A stretch of 38,214 nt of DNA from Syntrophorhabdaceae bacterium (GCA_036504895.1 DASXUJ010000138.1:1-38214), one strand, 5' to 3'; shown: positions 17,126 through 26,479, counted from the stretch's first letter. Notes: generated by a model from the letters alone, not told the origin. Made by a program: numbers and translations.

Positions 17126-17649
17126 TTGCGGTGGGGTTCAAATGGTTCATCTTTTCTGCGATGGCGATTATTGCCGTGGGCTCCTCTCTTATGATGGTAA
17201 CCAGAAGAAACCCCATCCACAGCGCACTGTGGCTCATCGTGGCCTTTTGTTCCCTGGCAGGGATCTACGTGCTTCTCAACGCGACTTTTATGGCCCTTGC
17301 CCAGGTGATGGTGTACGCAGGGGCTATCATGATGCTGGTCCTCTTCGTGATCATGCTCATTCATCTCGAATCGGACCTGGTGGAGAAGGCAAAGCGCTCG
17401 TTTCCGAAGGCAATAGGAGCGATTATCACTATCCTCCTTTTCGTCCAGGTAGCTGCGGGGATTGCTGCCTTCCAGAACGTGGGGAAGAAGGGCGCCATAA
17501 CCCCTGAGGTCATGGCTGCGGCAGGAAACGCCCAGGTGGTAGGATCGATGCTGTATGGGAAATACGCCTTCGCCTTTGAAGTGGCATCCGTGCTACTTCT
17601 CGTGGGCATCGTGGGGGCGGTGGTGTTGGCAAAAAGAGTCAGGAATTAG
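17122..17649 (+). CDS. nuoJ: NADH-quinone oxidoreductase subunit J
   Basis: A 175-residue membrane-arm subunit with five predicted helices. The conserved helix-3 segment QVMVYAGAIMMLVLFVIML, including the pi-bulge tyrosine region, is intact, as are RRNPIHSALWLI and the final hydrophobic helix. ATGA overlap with nuoI. Confidence 0.95.
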   Translation: MIAVGFKWFIFSAMAIIAVGSSLMMVTRRNPIHSALWLIVAFCSLAGIYVLLNATFMALAQVMVYAGAIMMLVLFVIMLIHLESDLVEKAKRSFPKAIGAIITILLFVQVAAGIAAFQNVGKKGAITPEVMAAAGNAQVVGSMLYGKYAFAFEVASVLLLVGIVGAVVLAKRVRN

Positions 17650-17658
17650 GAGAGGATG

Positions 17659-17970
17659 ATGTTACCCGATATCCCGCAGAATTTGTATTATATCCTGGGT
17701 GCAGTGCTCTTTACCATAGGCGCCGTGGGCGTTATTACCAGGCGGAACGCGATAATCGTCTTCATGTGTGTCGAGCTGATGCTGAACGCGGTGAACCTTA
17801 CCTTTATCGCCTCCGGCAACTTCCTCAATTCCCTTGACGGGGTTATGTTCGTCTTTTTCATAATGGCGGTGGCAGCAGGCGAGGCAGCGGTCGGGCTCGC
17901 CATATTCGTGCTCATTTTCAGGCTAAAAGGCACGATCAACATTGACGATATCCATTTGCTTAAAGGCTGA
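17659..17970 (+). CDS. nuoK: NADH-quinone oxidoreductase subunit K
   Basis: A 103-residue three-helix antiporter-like subunit (MrpC homologue). It has the conserved membrane glutamates, in CVELMLNAVNL and in AAGEAAVGLAI. Two ATG codons stand in tandem; the second (17659) lies 6 bases from AGGAG and is preferred, while the first (17656) would add one Met. Confidence 0.95.
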   Translation: MLPDIPQNLYYILGAVLFTIGAVGVITRRNAIIVFMCVELMLNAVNLTFIASGNFLNSLDGVMFVFFIMAVAAGEAAVGLAIFVLIFRLKGTINIDDIHLLKG

Positions 17971-17981
17971 GAGGGTTTTAA

Positions 17982-19970
17982 ATGGCTGAGTATATCTGGC
18001 TTATCCCCGTGTTTCCCGCAATAGGCTTTCTTATCAACGGCCTTTTCGGGAGGAGTTTTGCGAAAGGCCTTACCGCCTGGGTCGCGTGCCTGTCCGTCTT
18101 CTGCTCATTCGTGGTGTCGGCTTTGATCTTCGCACAGTTCCTCAACCTTCCCGCCGAAGCGAGGGTTTTCGAGATGACCGCCTTCGACTGGATCGTCTCA
18201 GGGGACTTTTCGACCAAGATAGGCTTCAGGATCGATGCCCTCTCCATCATCATGTGTCTCGTGGTGACGGGCGTGGGATCCCTCATTCACATATATTCCG
18301 CAGGTTACATGCACGAGGACCCGGGGTTCAGGCGCTACTTCACCTACCTCAATCTCTTCGTGTTCATGATGCTCATTCTGGTGACGGCGGATAACCTCCT
18401 TCTCATGTTCGTGGGATGGGAAGGCGTGGGCCTCTGCTCATATCTTCTTATAGGGTTCTGGTACGAGAAAGATTCGGCCGCCAATGCAGGGAAGAAGGCT
18501 TTTATCGTAAACAGGATCGGCGATTTCGGGTTCCTCCTTGGCATGTTCCTTCTTGTTTCCACCCTTGCCGCCAAGGGGGTATGGACCCTTAACTATGCCG
18601 AGCTTCAGGCGAATGCGCACCTGATCGGTCCGTGCCTCGCCATTCCCATCACCCTACTTTTCTTTGTGGGCGCCACGGGCAAATCGGCCCAGATACCGCT
18701 CTACGTGTGGCTGCCGGACGCGATGGAAGGCCCCACTCCGGTAAGCTCGCTGATCCATGCGGCTACCATGGTTACGGCGGGAGTCTATATGATCGCGAGG
18801 CTCAATTTCTTCTTTGTCATGGCTCCTACGACTATGATGGTCGTCACCGTCATCGGTCTGTTTACGGCCTTTTTCGCGGCTACCATGGGATGTGCCCAGT
18901 ACGACATAAAGCGCGTGCTCGCCTATTCGACGGTGAGCCAGCTCGGGTTCATGTTTGTGGCAGTGGGTGTAGGCGCGTATGCTGCGGGCATATTTCATCT
19001 TATGACCCATGCCTTCTTTAAAGGTCTTCTCTTTCTCGGAGCAGGCAGCGTCATGCATGCCATGAGCGGCGAGCTCGACATGAGGAAGATGGGCGGTTTA
19101 TGGAAGAAAATACCTATAACCTACGGGACTTTTCTCGTGGCATGTCTCGCCATCGCGGGCGTCCCCGGTCTTTCCGGGTTCTTCAGCAAGGATGAGATTC
19201 TCTGGAAAGCCTTCAGCCTGGATAATGGTAAATTTTGGTATATGGCATTCGGTATGCTCACCGCCGGCATCACCGCATTTTACATGTTCCGCATGTTCTT
19301 CAATACTTTCCATGGCGAGTGCAGGGCCTCCGAGGAAGTAAAGCATCATATCCACGAATCTCCCAAGGTCATGACCATTCCGCTCATGATCCTGGCGGTC
19401 CTTTCGATTGTGGGCGGCTATGTGGGTGTTCCCCATCTATTGGGGGGCTCCAACAGGATCGAGCAATGGCTGGAGCCTATATTCGGCGCGGGCCATCAGC
19501 CTGCCGCGCACGTTGCCTCCTGGTCCTTTTTCAATAACGCCTATGCATCGTCCGGGGCAACGGCCCATGGAGACGAAGCGGCGACGGAGATGACCCTCAT
19601 GGCCATAGCGGTCCTCATAGGTCTTCTCGGTATATTTGTAGCCTGGTTCTTCTATATCAAGAATCCGGAAATTCCGAAGCGCTTCGTGAAGAGGTACAAT
19701 AACTTCTTTACCCTGGTGCACAACAAATATTACGTCGATGAAATCTATGGATTTATTTTCGTAAAGGGGCTTTTCGGGCTCGGCAAACTCTGCAAGAGCT
19801 TTTTTGACGAGAAAATTATCGACGGAGCCATTAACGGAGTGGCATCCCTTATGGGTGGAGTAGGAAGCCTCATCAGGCGCGTTCAGAACGGCCTGGTACA
19901 GGGTTATGCCTTTGCCATGATAATCGGGGCGATTTTTGTGATCTATTTCATAGTGAGAATGATTCCATGA
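17982..19970 (+). CDS. nuoL: NADH-quinone oxidoreductase subunit L
   Basis: A 662-residue proton-pumping membrane subunit, MrpA-antiporter-like, at the far end of the membrane arm. Typical segments: LLLMFVGWEGVGLCSYLLIG with the essential Glu, GKSAQIPLYVWLPDAMEGPTP with the essential Lys region, and SSLIHAATMVTAGVYM. The long C-terminal part after about residue 500, with a final helix, fits the lateral helix of NuoL. Length is normal. Confidence 0.97.
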   Translation: MAEYIWLIPVFPAIGFLINGLFGRSFAKGLTAWVACLSVFCSFVVSALIFAQFLNLPAEARVFEMTAFDWIVSGDFSTKIGFRIDALSIIMCLVVTGVGSLIHIYSAGYMHEDPGFRRYFTYLNLFVFMMLILVTADNLLLMFVGWEGVGLCSYLLIGFWYEKDSAANAGKKAFIVNRIGDFGFLLGMFLLVSTLAAKGVWTLNYAELQANAHLIGPCLAIPITLLFFVGATGKSAQIPLYVWLPDAMEGPTPVSSLIHAATMVTAGVYMIARLNFFFVMAPTTMMVVTVIGLFTAFFAATMGCAQYDIKRVLAYSTVSQLGFMFVAVGVGAYAAGIFHLMTHAFFKGLLFLGAGSVMHAMSGELDMRKMGGLWKKIPITYGTFLVACLAIAGVPGLSGFFSKDEILWKAFSLDNGKFWYMAFGMLTAGITAFYMFRMFFNTFHGECRASEEVKHHIHESPKVMTIPLMILAVLSIVGGYVGVPHLLGGSNRIEQWLEPIFGAGHQPAAHVASWSFFNNAYASSGATAHGDEAATEMTLMAIAVLIGLLGIFVAWFFYIKNPEIPKRFVKRYNNFFTLVHNKYYVDEIYGFIFVKGLFGLGKLCKSFFDEKIIDGAINGVASLMGGVGSLIRRVQNGLVQGYAFAMIIGAIFVIYFIVRMIP

Positions 19971-19980
19971 AGGTGTGTAA

Positions 19981-21564
19981 ATGAGCATGACGTCGATTCC
20001 TTTACTGAGTATCCTGATATTCTTTCCTCTCCTGGGCGCGGTGCTGCTGCTCTTCGCCGACAGAAAGAGAACCCTTTTTATAAAAGTCTTTACCCTGGTA
20101 ATCTCTCTTATCGAGTTTGTCATTTCCCTTCCCCTCTTTTTCCTTTTTGATGAAAAGGCGAAGGTGATGCAGTTCGTGGAGAAGGCGCAGTGGTTTCCGG
20201 AGTGGGGGATCAGCTATTTTCTCGGCATCGACGGGATAAGCCTTCTTCTGGTTATGCTCACCACCTTTCTTACCATTATTTGCGTGCTCTGTTCGTGGGA
20301 ATCCATCGAAGAAAGAGTCAAGGAGTATTACATTACCTTTCTTTTTCTCGAAACGGCGATGATCGGCACCCTGTGCTCCCTCGATCTTATCCTCTTTTAT
20401 ATATTCTGGGAGCTTATGCTGGTACCCATGTACCTGCTCATCGGCATCTGGGGCGGCCCGCGGAGGATTTACGCGGCAATCAAGTTTTTTCTCTTCACCA
20501 TGGCGGGAAGCGTCCTGATGCTCCTGGCCATACTGGCGCTCTATTTTACCTATTTTAATGAGAGCGGGGTTTACACCTTTAACGTGCTGGAGCTTTACAA
20601 GGCGAGCATCCCCATCGTGAAGCAGTATTGGCTCTTCGGGGCATTCGCCCTCTCCTTTGCCATAAAGGTCCCCATGTTTCCTGTCCACACGTGGCTGCCG
20701 GATGCCCATACGGAAGCTCCTACCGCAGGCAGCGTAATCCTGGCGGGAGTACTCCTCAAGATGGGTACTTATGGTTTTCTCAGGTTTGCCATACCCCTTT
20801 TCCCGGGCGCGGCCTTCGACGCGGTGCCTATTATCTCGACACTCGCTGTAATCGGCATCATTTATGGGGCAATAGTAAGCATGATGCAGCCGGACCTCAA
20901 AAGGCTTATCGCCTTTTCGAGCGTAAGCCACCTCGGATATGTAATGCTCGGCATGTTTGCTTTCAATATGCAGGGTATGGAAGGAAGCATTTACCAGATG
21001 CTGAACCACGGCATAAGCACGGGCGGCCTTTTTCTCATCGTGGGTATGGTGTATGAGAGAAGGCACACGAGAATGATCGCCGAATTCGGCGGCTTATCGA
21101 AGGTTATGCCCGTTTTCGCGGTCTTTTTCATGATTATCACCCTCTCTTCTATCGCTCTGCCGGGGACAAACGGCTTCGTGGGAGAGTTCCTCATCCTTCT
21201 CGGGGCTTTCAAGGCCAACAAGGTGTACGGCGTACTCGCCACTACGGGAGTGGTCCTGGGCGCAGTCTACATGCTCTGGATGTTCCAGAGGGTTATGTTC
21301 GGCGTGGTGACCAAAGAAGAGAACAAGAAGCTGAAAGATCTTGGGGCACGGGAGATTCTTATATTGGTCCCCATGGTTTTTCTGATTATCCTCATGGGCG
21401 TTTACCCGAAAATGTTCTTCAAAAAGATGGATACGACTGTGGTGGCGTATATGGCTTTCCTGAAAGGGAAGAGCGCTCAGCATATGCCGGTTTCGCAAGT
21501 TGCGGCGATACCCGGTATGGCGGGCAGCGAAGTGATTGATAAAGCGACGAAATCGACGAAATAG
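19981..21564 (+). CDS. nuoM: NADH-quinone oxidoreductase subunit M
   Basis: A 527-residue antiporter-like pumping subunit. FYIFWELMLVPMYLLIGIWG carries the conserved Glu, and VHTWLPDAHTEAPTAGSVIL and LLKMGTYG are intact. Intact antiporter-type subunits L, M and N mean that ion translocation is expected even though the electron-input module is unusual. It follows nuoL by 10 bases. Confidence 0.97.
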   Translation: MSMTSIPLLSILIFFPLLGAVLLLFADRKRTLFIKVFTLVISLIEFVISLPLFFLFDEKAKVMQFVEKAQWFPEWGISYFLGIDGISLLLVMLTTFLTIICVLCSWESIEERVKEYYITFLFLETAMIGTLCSLDLILFYIFWELMLVPMYLLIGIWGGPRRIYAAIKFFLFTMAGSVLMLLAILALYFTYFNESGVYTFNVLELYKASIPIVKQYWLFGAFALSFAIKVPMFPVHTWLPDAHTEAPTAGSVILAGVLLKMGTYGFLRFAIPLFPGAAFDAVPIISTLAVIGIIYGAIVSMMQPDLKRLIAFSSVSHLGYVMLGMFAFNMQGMEGSIYQMLNHGISTGGLFLIVGMVYERRHTRMIAEFGGLSKVMPVFAVFFMIITLSSIALPGTNGFVGEFLILLGAFKANKVYGVLATTGVVLGAVYMLWMFQRVMFGVVTKEENKKLKDLGAREILILVPMVFLIILMGVYPKMFFKKMDTTVVAYMAFLKGKSAQHMPVSQVAAIPGMAGSEVIDKATKSTK

Positions 21565-21576
21565 AGGTGCCGGTTC

Positions 21577-23034
21577 ATGGATGTTGTAATTCCTGCTTCA
21601 GACTTCAGATGGATATTGCCTGAGATCGCTCTCACCGGCTGGGCGCTTCTGTTGCTGCTCATCGGCGGCTTCGGAAAGGGGACGATTTCTTCCAGGGTCT
21701 CCGGTATCCTATGTCTCGTGGGCTCCCTTTTTACCATATATTATACCGTGGGCCTGTGGGGAACGAGACAGGATGTGTTCAACGGCCTCTATACGATCGA
21801 CGATTACGGGACTTTTCTGAAAGTCCTTTTTCTCGCGATACTCGCCCTCATCGCCCTCATCTCTTTGAAGTACGGGGAAGAGACGGGAATCGGGTCGGGC
21901 GAGTATTACTCGTTGCTTATGTTCGGTGTTCTGGGCATGATGGTAATGGTCTCTTCCCATAGTTTCGTGACTATTTTTATTGGACTTGAGGTGATGTCCC
22001 TTTCGATTTATGTGCTCTGCGGTCTCATGCGGGACAATGTGAAATCCGTGGAAGCTTCGCTTAAATATTTCCTTCTCGGCGCTTTTGCGACCGCATTCCT
22101 CCTTTACGGCATCGCCCTGATTTATGCCTCCACGGGACTGGTCGATGTGGTTGAGCTGAAGCAGTATATCCTTTCGAAGCAACCGGTCGCCGCTCCCATG
22201 TTTTATATCGGCCTCGGGCTTCTCATCGTGGGGTTCGGGTTCAAGATCGCATCGGTCCCCTTTCACATGTGGACGCCCGATGTCTATCAGGGAGCACCTA
22301 CGTCCGTAACGGCCTATATGGCAACCGGGGTCAAGGCAGCGGCCTTCGGGGCCCTCATGCGGGTCTTTTACACTGCCTTCCTGCCGCTTATAAGCGGGTG
22401 GTCCGAGATTCTCTGGGTGATCGCCGTACTCACCATGTGTGTGGGTAACATCACGGCCCTCGTACAGCAGGACGTGAAGCGCATGCTCGCCTATTCCAGC
22501 ATAGCCCATGCAGGATATATTCTGGTGGCCTTCGTTACAGGAGACAAGGTGCTCAGCTCGAGTGTGCTCTTCTATCTGGTGGCATACGCCTTTATGAATA
22601 TCGGGGCTTTTACGGTGGTCATGGTCCTTGGACGGAAAGGCGACGAGAATACGGACATCGAAAGCTATGCGGGTCTCGGTAGACGCCATCCTTTCGTGGC
22701 CCTCTCTATGAGCATATTCCTCCTCTCCCTGGCGGGCGTGCCGCCTTTGGCGGGGTTTGCGGGCAAATTCTATGTTTTCAGTGCAGCGATCAAGGCACAC
22801 TATTACTGGCTGGCCGTAATAGGCGTGCTCACGAGCGCAATAGCCGCATACTATTATCTCAGGGTCATCATGTACATGTACTTCAAAGAGCCTTCAACCA
22901 TGGCGGATCCCGTGGAAAACGAGCCCCAGTACGGGGCATCCATGCTGATCTGCATTTGGGCCCTCCTCCACATCGGTATCTTTCCAAGATATTTCCTTCT
23001 TCTCGCACAGAAGGCAGTGGGGATTTTCAGCTAA
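21577..23034 (+). CDS. nuoN: NADH-quinone oxidoreductase subunit N
   Basis: A 485-residue antiporter-like pumping subunit and last gene of the operon. FKIASVPFHMWTPDVYQGAP, VTAYMATGVKAA and the QQDVKRMLAYSSIAHAGY block are typical. It ends 63 bases before the convergent transglycosylase gene; only a weak hairpin (TGCCG...CGGCA) and no uridine tract was found between them, so the terminator is not evident. Confidence 0.97.
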   Translation: MDVVIPASDFRWILPEIALTGWALLLLLIGGFGKGTISSRVSGILCLVGSLFTIYYTVGLWGTRQDVFNGLYTIDDYGTFLKVLFLAILALIALISLKYGEETGIGSGEYYSLLMFGVLGMMVMVSSHSFVTIFIGLEVMSLSIYVLCGLMRDNVKSVEASLKYFLLGAFATAFLLYGIALIYASTGLVDVVELKQYILSKQPVAAPMFYIGLGLLIVGFGFKIASVPFHMWTPDVYQGAPTSVTAYMATGVKAAAFGALMRVFYTAFLPLISGWSEILWVIAVLTMCVGNITALVQQDVKRMLAYSSIAHAGYILVAFVTGDKVLSSSVLFYLVAYAFMNIGAFTVVMVLGRKGDENTDIESYAGLGRRHPFVALSMSIFLLSLAGVPPLAGFAGKFYVFSAAIKAHYYWLAVIGVLTSAIAAYYYLRVIMYMYFKEPSTMADPVENEPQYGASMLICIWALLHIGIFPRYFLLLAQKAVGIFS

Positions 23035-23097
23035 TAGATTTTGGGCTACGGCAGGGATAAGAATAGCGTGCCGGAAGAATGCGGCAGACGTGACCGG

Positions 23098-24180
23098 CTA
23101 ATTAGCGCCCAGGACGGTAACTGAGGGATAGGCCCTGAGTCTCTTGAGAAATATATCTTTCTTTTCGAAAGGCACATTGACCGTATAGACACCTTTAGGC
23201 AGCCTGTACTTTCTCAAATGGAGGTTATACATCCTGAAGGTCCTAAAAGGCAGGTCCATCGATTTTGCGAAGATGTTTATATGGGTCTCCTGGTCGGTCT
23301 CAAGTGCTACCTCCGCCAACTGGACCGGCTTGTATAACATTTTATCATCGATATAAATGCCGAAACGCTCGTGGTCGGTGATAATCTCCTTCAGCGCAAG
23401 GATTCTGAAGATATACCGCTCCGTCTCCTCGGGCAGAAAAAGCTGGAAAAAGTCGGTACTCTCCTGGTTCTGGACGGCCTCTCTTATCCTGCCGGCCCCC
23501 GCATTATAAGCGGCCATAGTAAGCAACCAGTCTCCGAATTCGCCGTTAAGCCTGCGTAAGTGAGCCAGGGCTGAACGGGTCGCCTTTTTGACGTTGTATC
23601 TTTCGTCCACGTGATCGGAAATGAAGAGGCCTTCTCGCTTGCCGGTCTCTTTGATAAACTGCCACATGCCGGCCGCATTGGCTTTTGAGAGGGAGCGGGG
23701 ATTGAGGTAGCTCTCCGTCACCATGAGGTAAATGAGATCGGCAGGCATACCGGCTCTTTGGATCTCTCCGTTTATCATGGGATAAAACTTCAGGTAGCGT
23801 TTTACGATAACGTGGAGGAGGCCCTTGTTCTCCAGGAGTTGAAAGAATTCACGTTCGAAACGCTCGCGATTGTCCTCACGGGAAAGAAAAACTTTTTTAT
23901 CGCAGAGGAGCAGGGGCTCGCGAAGGTGTTCGGTGGTATAAACGTCCGTTTCCGCAATAAGGCGGGAGACCTCCTTTTCCACGTCGGAGAACCTCTTCTC
24001 CACCGGCGGGCTCTTCTTCGGGGGGTGTTGTGCGGAGGCGTGAGGAGAAAGAAGAAGGAGGAGGGTAAGCCCGCCGGCCCACAGAGGGGCCGACCGGAGA
24101 CGGCGGTCCTTCGAAACAGGGTTTGAAGAACCCCTATCCTTGGTGCAATTCATCTGCATGTCTTTATTTTTCACAGACAT
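23098..24180 (-). CDS. Membrane/periplasmic lytic transglycosylase (SLT domain, MltD-like)
   Basis: A 360-residue exported murein lytic transglycosylase that cleaves the glycan strand with formation of 1,6-anhydromuramic acid. A hydrophobic signal sequence spans about 32-48, with a likely cleavage after SPHASA (residue 50) and an unusually long basic stretch before it. The SLT domain spans about 140-270: catalytic Glu156 in TESYLNP, NAAGMWQFI, and AAYNAGAGRI. The region after 300 ends in a LysM-like or MltD-type module with PKGVYTVNVP. No ribosome binding site is clear before the ATG at 24180; it starts 2 bases past the upstream small gene's stop, so coupling is likely. Met8 or Met10 could be the true start. 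Confidence 0.87.
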   Translation of the reverse strand: MSVKNKDMQMNCTKDRGSSNPVSKDRRLRSAPLWAGGLTLLLLLSPHASAQHPPKKSPPVEKRFSDVEKEVSRLIAETDVYTTEHLREPLLLCDKKVFLSREDNRERFEREFFQLLENKGLLHVIVKRYLKFYPMINGEIQRAGMPADLIYLMVTESYLNPRSLSKANAAGMWQFIKETGKREGLFISDHVDERYNVKKATRSALAHLRRLNGEFGDWLLTMAAYNAGAGRIREAVQNQESTDFFQLFLPEETERYIFRILALKEIITDHERFGIYIDDKMLYKPVQLAEVALETDQETHINIFAKSMDLPFRTFRMYNLHLRKYRLPKGVYTVNVPFEKKDIFLKRLRAYPSVTVLGAN

Positions 24181-24182
24181 TT

Positions 24183-24404
24183 TCAGGAGTCGCTTATTTG
24201 CCGCTTGAGCATCATTATTCTGTTGTTCATCCGCTCGGTGAGCTGTTTCATTTCGACCTGCAGGGCGGCAAGGCTCTCATACTTCTTCCTGTAAAGTATC
24301 TCTATCTCGCCCCTCCAGTGCTCCAGGACCTCGGCCTCATGGCGACTCTTCTCCGCCTCGAATTTCTTCTTGAGCTCCCTGGCAATCTTTTCAGTCATTT
24401 CCAT
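24183..24404 (-). CDS. Small coiled-coil protein of unknown function
   Basis: A 73-residue, highly charged protein predicted to be almost entirely helical. Heptad-like spacing of Leu/Ile/Met with many Glu, Lys and Arg suggests a coiled coil. It has no signal peptide or cysteine. AGGAGG lies 9 bases before the ATG, inside the end of dedA, which it overlaps by 14 bases in another frame; the transglycosylase starts right after it. The tight packing suggests an envelope-related accessory role, but I do not recognise the family. Confidence 0.7.
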   Translation of the reverse strand: MEMTEKIARELKKKFEAEKSRHEAEVLEHWRGEIEILYRKKYESLAALQVEMKQLTERMNNRIMMLKRQISDS

Positions 24405-24966
24405 AGGATTCTTCCTCCTTTTCCTTCACTACGTGCCTGTATATGAGAATGAGGAGAAGCACTCCCGCAAGGACCGCCGGAATAATATAGAGCTCGTATT
24501 TTCTCACGTCATTGGCAAAGATGTAGACTACTTCTCCGAACACATACCCGATAAGAGAGACCGCCACGCTCCAGAGCAGGGCACTTAACGTACTGTAGAG
24601 GAAAAAGGTGCGTTTCTTGATATCCGTACATCCCAGAAGGAGAAGGATTATGCCCCTCACGCCCACGAAAAACCGTACGAGGAAGAGGATGAAATTACCA
24701 TACCTCTTTATGATCCGGTTGGCCAGGGGAATGCGGCAGCGGAGAAACTCATATTTCTCGATCAGGTTCCTGCCCAGATATTTTCCGAGGAAAAAAAAGG
24801 TGCAGTCCCCCAGCATGGTTCCCGTAAAAGCCGCGATCATGACCCGGTTCAGCTCCATATACCGGAGCTTCGAGAAAATGCCCCCGATGAGAACCGTAGT
24901 CTCCCCCTCAAGAAAGGTTCCGACTACGATGGCGATATAACCGTAATGGGCGAGGTATGCATCCAC
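24391..24966 (-). CDS. DedA family membrane protein (VTT domain)
   Basis: A 191-residue inner-membrane protein of the DedA/VTT superfamily, linked in other bacteria to undecaprenyl-phosphate or phospholipid flipping and to membrane potential maintenance. Key points: GTFLEGE near the N-terminus (residues 16-22, with the paired acidic residues), GDCTFFFLGKYLGR, and RFFVGVRG with the conserved arginines. Four to five hydrophobic segments are seen. The start is GTG at 24966. No Shine-Dalgarno is visible, but a promoter lies immediately upstream, so its message may be leaderless. It is first in a set with the coiled-coil protein and the transglycosylase. Confidence 0.88.
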   Translation of the reverse strand: MDAYLAHYGYIAIVVGTFLEGETTVLIGGIFSKLRYMELNRVMIAAFTGTMLGDCTFFFLGKYLGRNLIEKYEFLRCRIPLANRIIKRYGNFILFLVRFFVGVRGIILLLLGCTDIKKRTFFLYSTLSALLWSVAVSLIGYVFGEVVYIFANDVRKYELYIIPAVLAGVLLLILIYRHVVKEKEEESYGND

Positions 24967-24974
24967 GGCTACAT

Positions 24975-25002
24975 TCTATATAGATTAGGAAAGCCAGGTC
25001 AA
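24975..25002 (-). promoter_or_regulatory. Promoter abutting the dedA start (leaderless candidate)
   Basis: Minus-strand -35 TTGACC (25002-24997), a 16-base spacer and -10 TATAGA (24980-24975). The predicted transcription start falls at about 24966-24968, on or next to the GTG initiation codon at 24966, leaving no room for a ribosome binding site. Confidence 0.5.
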
Positions 25003-25052
25003 TATAAGATTTACCGACTTTCCCACGGGACAATTCGTGAATGGCGGCTCCC

Positions 25053-25781
25053 TCACAGGCTTTCGGCCTCCTGCTCCTTCACAAGGCGTTGTTTTTTTTC
25101 ACTAATTTTCATAAGGAGAATGCCTATCTCAAAGAGAAAATAGGTGGGCACTGCAAGAAGCATCATGTTGTAAACATCGGGAGTAGGGGTGATCAGGGCG
25201 GATGCAATGGTAATGATCAGGACCGCGTACCTTCTGGTGCGTACGAGAGTCGTGGATTTCAATATTCCTATTTTACTCAGGATAAGGAGCACTATGGGTA
25301 CTTCAAAGGTGACCCCGAAGGCAAAAATCATGGCCGAGCAGAAAACCACGAAGCGTTGAACCGATATCATCGCCTGAATATGCCCCGTGCCGTAGCTGAG
25401 AAGAAACGAGATGCCTGAAGGGAGGACCACACGATAACAGAAGAGGCTTCCCGCATAGAAGAGGAGGATGGAGAAGATCACGAAGCCGGCCCCCTGAGTG
25501 TGTGTTAATCGCGTGGCCCCATGAAACTCATGCCACGCGAGAATCACCAGAAAAGGAAAGGCGAAGAAAACCCCCGCATACATGGCAAGCTCCACCATAG
25601 CGAGGAATACCTCGGGGAAGCTCATATAATAGAGTTTGATCTGGACGGTGTTAAGAAGAAGACGGAGGAGCCCCTTTGAAAAGAAAAAACTTATTACCCC
25701 GGAAAGGGCCGCAATCGCCAGGGCCTTAAACAGGTATCGCCTCGCCGCCCCCAATGAATCGAGTATGACCGCCTTGTTCAT
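25053..25781 (-). CDS. tatC: Sec-independent protein translocase TatC
   Basis: A 242-residue protein with six hydrophobic segments, the signal-peptide receptor of the twin-arginine translocase. FPEVFLAMVELAMYAG and FGVTFEVPIVLLIL match TatC helices, and TPTPDVYNMMLLAVPTYFLFE is the conserved family block. The N-terminal HLxELR motif of standard TatC is replaced by ILDSLGAARR, so it is a divergent member. A TatA gene lies about 4 kb away on the same strand. Its ATG overlaps the DUF502 gene stop by 4 bases. Confidence 0.88.
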   Translation of the reverse strand: MNKAVILDSLGAARRYLFKALAIAALSGVISFFFSKGLLRLLLNTVQIKLYYMSFPEVFLAMVELAMYAGVFFAFPFLVILAWHEFHGATRLTHTQGAGFVIFSILLFYAGSLFCYRVVLPSGISFLLSYGTGHIQAMISVQRFVVFCSAMIFAFGVTFEVPIVLLILSKIGILKSTTLVRTRRYAVLIITIASALITPTPDVYNMMLLAVPTYFLFEIGILLMKISEKKQRLVKEQEAESL

Positions 25782-26380
25782 TTCAGCTCGCCCCGTGTGG
25801 TGCCAAGGGAAATGATATATTTGAGGGCCTCGTCCACCGACATGCGAAGAAAGGTCAGCTCCTTTTCAGGCACCATAATAAGGTACCCCGAAGTGGGGTT
25901 CGGCGTGGTAGGAACGAAGACGGAGCATAGAACCTCGCGATCCTCGCCAATCACCCTGTTGGTAACGAAACCGATCGCTCTCACGCCCCGGAAAGGGAAA
26001 TCTACGAGGACCGCCTCTTTAAAGGCTCTTTTTGTCTGTGAAGAAAAGGCATCGGTCATATCCTTCACTGAGCTGTAAATGCTTTTGACAAAAGGTATTT
26101 TCGTGAAAACAGCCTCACCGAGGTTAAGCATCTTCTTACCGAGATAATTGGTCGCAAAGATGCCGGTCATATATGCGATGATCACGAGCAGCACCAGCCC
26201 GGTCCCGGGCACGAATATCTCCCTGCCGATAAGCGTGCGGGTGAGCCTGCCCACGAGGGGGTAGATTACGGAATCGACCGATGTTACGACCATATAAATA
26301 AGGTATGATGTGACAATGACAGGGATGAGGATGAAGAATCCGGCGAAAAACTTCGTCTTTACATGCCTCGTAATATCCAT
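25778..26380 (-). CDS. DUF502 family membrane protein
   Basis: A 200-residue protein with two N-terminal hydrophobic segments (about 12-32 and 58-80), followed by a soluble domain with KIPFVKSIYSSVKDMTDAF and FVPTTPNPTSGYLIMVP, the hallmarks of DUF502. The function is not established; homologues are common in bacteria. A short-leader promoter lies directly upstream, and GAGGG precedes the ATG by 3 bases. Co-transcribed with tatC by a 4-base overlap. Confidence 0.88.
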   Translation of the reverse strand: MDITRHVKTKFFAGFFILIPVIVTSYLIYMVVTSVDSVIYPLVGRLTRTLIGREIFVPGTGLVLLVIIAYMTGIFATNYLGKKMLNLGEAVFTKIPFVKSIYSSVKDMTDAFSSQTKRAFKEAVLVDFPFRGVRAIGFVTNRVIGEDREVLCSVFVPTTPNPTSGYLIMVPEKELTFLRMSVDEALKYIISLGTTRGELK

Positions 26381-26388
26381 TTTCCCTC

Positions 26389-26417
26389 ATAGTATAGTCT
26401 GAGAGGCATAAAGTCAA
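26389..26417 (-). promoter_or_regulatory. Promoter of the DUF502-tatC pair
   Basis: Minus-strand TTGACT (26417-26412), 17 bases, TACTAT (26394-26389); an overlapping TATACT at 26396-26391 gives a 15-base spacer. Transcription would begin only a few bases before the ATG at 26380, a very short or absent leader, similar to dedA. Confidence 0.5.
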
Positions 26418-26479
26418 TCGCGAAGTCTTCCCGGGGAGCGAACGCTCCTTCCGTGCTTCGATCAATAGCCGTCCGACGC

